Part shown: positions 7,205-8,513 of the stretch, in pieces
How the letters are laid out: every line of letters starts with the position of its first letter
Position numbering within the stretch: position 1 is the stretch's first letter
DNA from: Crenotrichaceae bacterium
GTDB lineage: Bacteria > Pseudomonadota > Gammaproteobacteria > Methylococcales > DRLZ01
Length of the DNA: 8,513 nt
Assembly (NCBI GenBank): GCA_011322755.1
Contig: DRLZ01000195.1
Coordinates: 1-8,513 of the forward strand
Direction: 5' to 3'
Notes under the pieces: generated by a model
Told to the model about the DNA's origin: nothing
Seen by the model: the letters and a program-made list of their open reading frames with translations, nothing else
The model's database searches: none
Translations under genes and position numbers: made by a program

Positions 7205-7280
7205 GGCACTTTTCCTTGATCTCTGTGTAATACAGCTGATAAACACAAATATATCTGAATTGTATTTAACATTGGCCTTC

Positions 7281-7314
7281 GCTGTTTATTACTCTACAGC
7301 AGAATAGTACTGCT
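7281..7314 (+). repeat. Two overlapping, mutually exclusive short hairpins
   Basis: GCTGT (7281-7285) can pair with ACAGC (7296-7300), and AGCAG (7298-7302) with CTGCT (7310-7314). The two stems share bases 7298-7300 and so cannot form together. They follow the end of the small membrane-like frame by about 75 bases. No T tract follows. Stems of five bases may be chance. Confidence 0.22.
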
Positions 7315-7416
7315 CGCCAAAATCCTACCATGTTCACAGTTTTTGATCAAGACCTCTTGCTTCACACCTAAATTACCGAGTCATTCGTGTTTTTAATCTG
7401 ATTATCTTCTAAGCTT

Positions 7417-7460
7417 AAGTGGTAACCCACAAAATAAACATAAAAACCACTTGGGTAGTG
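7417..7460. repeat. Inverted repeat with alternative pairings
   Basis: AAGTGGT (7417-7423) and ACCACTT (7446-7452) are a perfect 7-base inverted repeat with a 22-base A-rich loop. Next to them, ACCCA (7425-7429) is complementary to TGGGT (7452-7456). Each arm can also fold locally: GTGG/CCAC at 7419-7430 and CACT/AGTG at 7448-7460. The set could be a dyad operator for a dimeric regulator or a structured RNA leader. Function is unknown. Confidence 0.4.
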
Positions 7461-7515
7461 CAAAAAGAATAGGTTCTATTGAAATATAGATTGTTATCCT
7501 CATATTTTACTTTTG

Positions 7516-7550
7516 TTGATATTGATATGGATTAAATTTATTTTTATTAG
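7516..7550 (+). promoter_or_regulatory. Candidate promoter region for the last gene
   Basis: Two overlapping arrangements fit: TTGATA (7516-7521) with TATTTT (7539-7544), and TTGATA (7522-7527) with TATTAG (7545-7550), each with 17-base spacing. Each -35 matches five of six consensus bases and each -10 four of six. A transcript from here would have a leader of about 130 bases. The region is very AT-rich, so confidence is low. Confidence 0.28.
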
Positions 7551-7683
7551 TAAACAATATTTTTTCAAACACCTTTTGTTGGTACAAACGTCATAATCGA
7601 TCAGTATGATATCTCGTCAATTTTGATAATACTTTCAAGTAAAAAAATTCTGGTTATCTAATTTTTAAAAACTAGCAAGGAAT

Positions 7684-8513
7684 ATGATTAAAAACAACTC
7701 GATTCAAACCGAAACAACCCGCATGAAGTGCCTGGCATATGCACCTGGCATGGTTTTTTTACTTGTTGCCAGTGCAGACAATAAAATTGATCAAAAAGAG
7801 CTGAAAAGATTTGCCACATTAATGGCACACAAAGATTATGCAATTCTGGCATCAATGCTGGAACAGTCCGGTGCTTGCGTTGCACATTTACTCAGAGAGA
7901 TTCTGACTGACAATCTTGATCCATATAAAGAACTGCAATCTGCATGCGCTCTCCTGGATGTCTATCTGTCAACACAAGCAGCCCAAACATACAAATTAAC
8001 CCTGTTGCGTTTAGCAAGAGGTATCGCAAAACCATCGGGACGATTGACAGGTTTCTTCAATAATAAAATGACCCAGGAACAGCGAACATCAATTGCTGTT
8101 GTTGCCAACTTACTTGGGTTACACGATAAAACTGGTCAGCAAAATGTTAACCGCGAAGCTGTTGATGTTCAAAAAAACGGTCATGCCAATTATTCATTAA
8201 CCAAAGATTTACCGGATACATTGTTTCCTGCTTTAAAAACTTCCGACTGGGCAACATCAACTAATGCAGATTCATTAACAAGAGAGCTTTACAGGAATGA
8301 TGGGCAGTCACAAGCCAATCCGGTGATTGCATATGCGATTGACAAGCCTGAAATAGTTGATTTTATATCCTCAGACTCTGTTCATGAATCCCTTAGTGTC
8401 GAACAGATTCATGACAAGGCCATGCAAAATCTTGAAAATCGGCTACTCCGTCAAGCTGAATGGAAAACCCTGGATTTCGATAGTGGCGAAAAAAACATTG
8501 GTCATATTTCCGG
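7684..8513 (+). CDS. Partial protein, TerB-like and DUF1444-like regions
   Basis: The frame is open from ATG 7684 to the window edge, giving 276 complete codons with no stop; the C-terminus is missing. Residues about 15-130 are helical and contain LLVASADNKIDQKELKRFATLMA (the ADNKID..E pattern at 31-39), which resembles the acidic TerB/DjlA-type domain found in tellurite-resistance and membrane stress proteins. A polar linker (about 145-200) follows. Residues about 200-256 include NPVIAYAIDKPEIVDFIS and LSVEQIHDKAMQNLENRL, which resemble DUF1444 (YtpQ, UPF0354). AAGGA (7677-7681) lies only 2 bases before the ATG, shorter than normal; an in-frame ATG at 7723 has no ribosome site. TAA at 7666-7668 closes the frame upstream. 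No signal peptide or membrane segment is evident. Both domain calls come from recalled family patterns and are moderate at best; function is unknown. Confidence 0.7.
   Translation, partial: MIKNNSIQTETTRMKCLAYAPGMVFLLVASADNKIDQKELKRFATLMAHKDYAILASMLEQSGACVAHLLREILTDNLDPYKELQSACALLDVYLSTQAAQTYKLTLLRLARGIAKPSGRLTGFFNNKMTQEQRTSIAVVANLLGLHDKTGQQNVNREAVDVQKNGHANYSLTKDLPDTLFPALKTSDWATSTNADSLTRELYRNDGQSQANPVIAYAIDKPEIVDFISSDSVHESLSVEQIHDKAMQNLENRLLRQAEWKTLDFDSGEKNIGHIS

Larger units (their letters stand above)
6713..7683. other. Gene-poor AT-rich region
   Basis: About 970 bases without any recognisable conserved gene. The left half (6797-7272) holds several overlapping short open frames on both strands: an 18-codon frame at 6797-6853, a roughly 70-codon frame without a clear start from about 6819, a two-helix membrane-like frame at 7022-7204, and an antisense frame at 6850-7272. 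None has a good ribosome site. The right half (7273-7683) has very few long frames, is strongly AT-rich, and contains inverted repeats and promoter-like sequences ahead of the last gene. It could be a decayed gene remnant, a regulatory leader, or the scar of a lost insertion. No terminal repeats or target duplications were seen. Confidence 0.5.

Overview
The window looks like a chromosomal segment from a moderately AT-rich gammaproteobacterium. The main clue is a complete feoA-feoB-feoC ferrous iron operon, since feoC is largely a gammaproteobacterial gene, preceded by a clear Fur-type operator. A type II hexameric-class citrate synthase lies next to it. No rRNA, tRNA, CRISPR array or recognisable insertion sequence is visible, and genus or species cannot be fixed from the sequence alone.

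Layout. Bases 1-147 are the gltA leader, followed by citrate synthase gltA (148-1542, +). Bases 1543-1830 hold a Fur-box-like palindrome overlapping a candidate promoter, then feoA (1831-2064), feoB (2077-4422) and feoC (4480-4707), all on +. A small dodecin gene (4743-4952, -) converges on feoC. It is divergent from a gene (5108-6712, +) for an unusual MutS-family ATPase that carries a transmembrane hairpin in the middle of its lever/core region. Bases 6713-7683 are about 970 bases of AT-rich, gene-poor DNA. They contain a possible small two-helix membrane protein (7022-7204, +), a competing antisense frame and several inverted repeats. From 7684 an open frame runs off the right edge. Its start resembles a TerB-like domain and its visible end resembles DUF1444/YtpQ.

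How the genes work together. The feo genes form a classic module: FeoB is the inner-membrane Fe(II) transporter with a G domain, FeoA is its small SH3-like partner, and FeoC is a small winged-helix protein with a cysteine cluster. The Fur box implies repression by iron. gltA feeds the TCA cycle and is probably a separate transcription unit. Dodecin stores or buffers flavin and has no evident functional link to its neighbours. The membrane-tethered MutS-like ATPase and the TerB/DUF1444-like protein are the least explained genes. No coherent new multi-gene system can be demonstrated here; the best candidate for novelty is the membrane-embedded MutS homologue.
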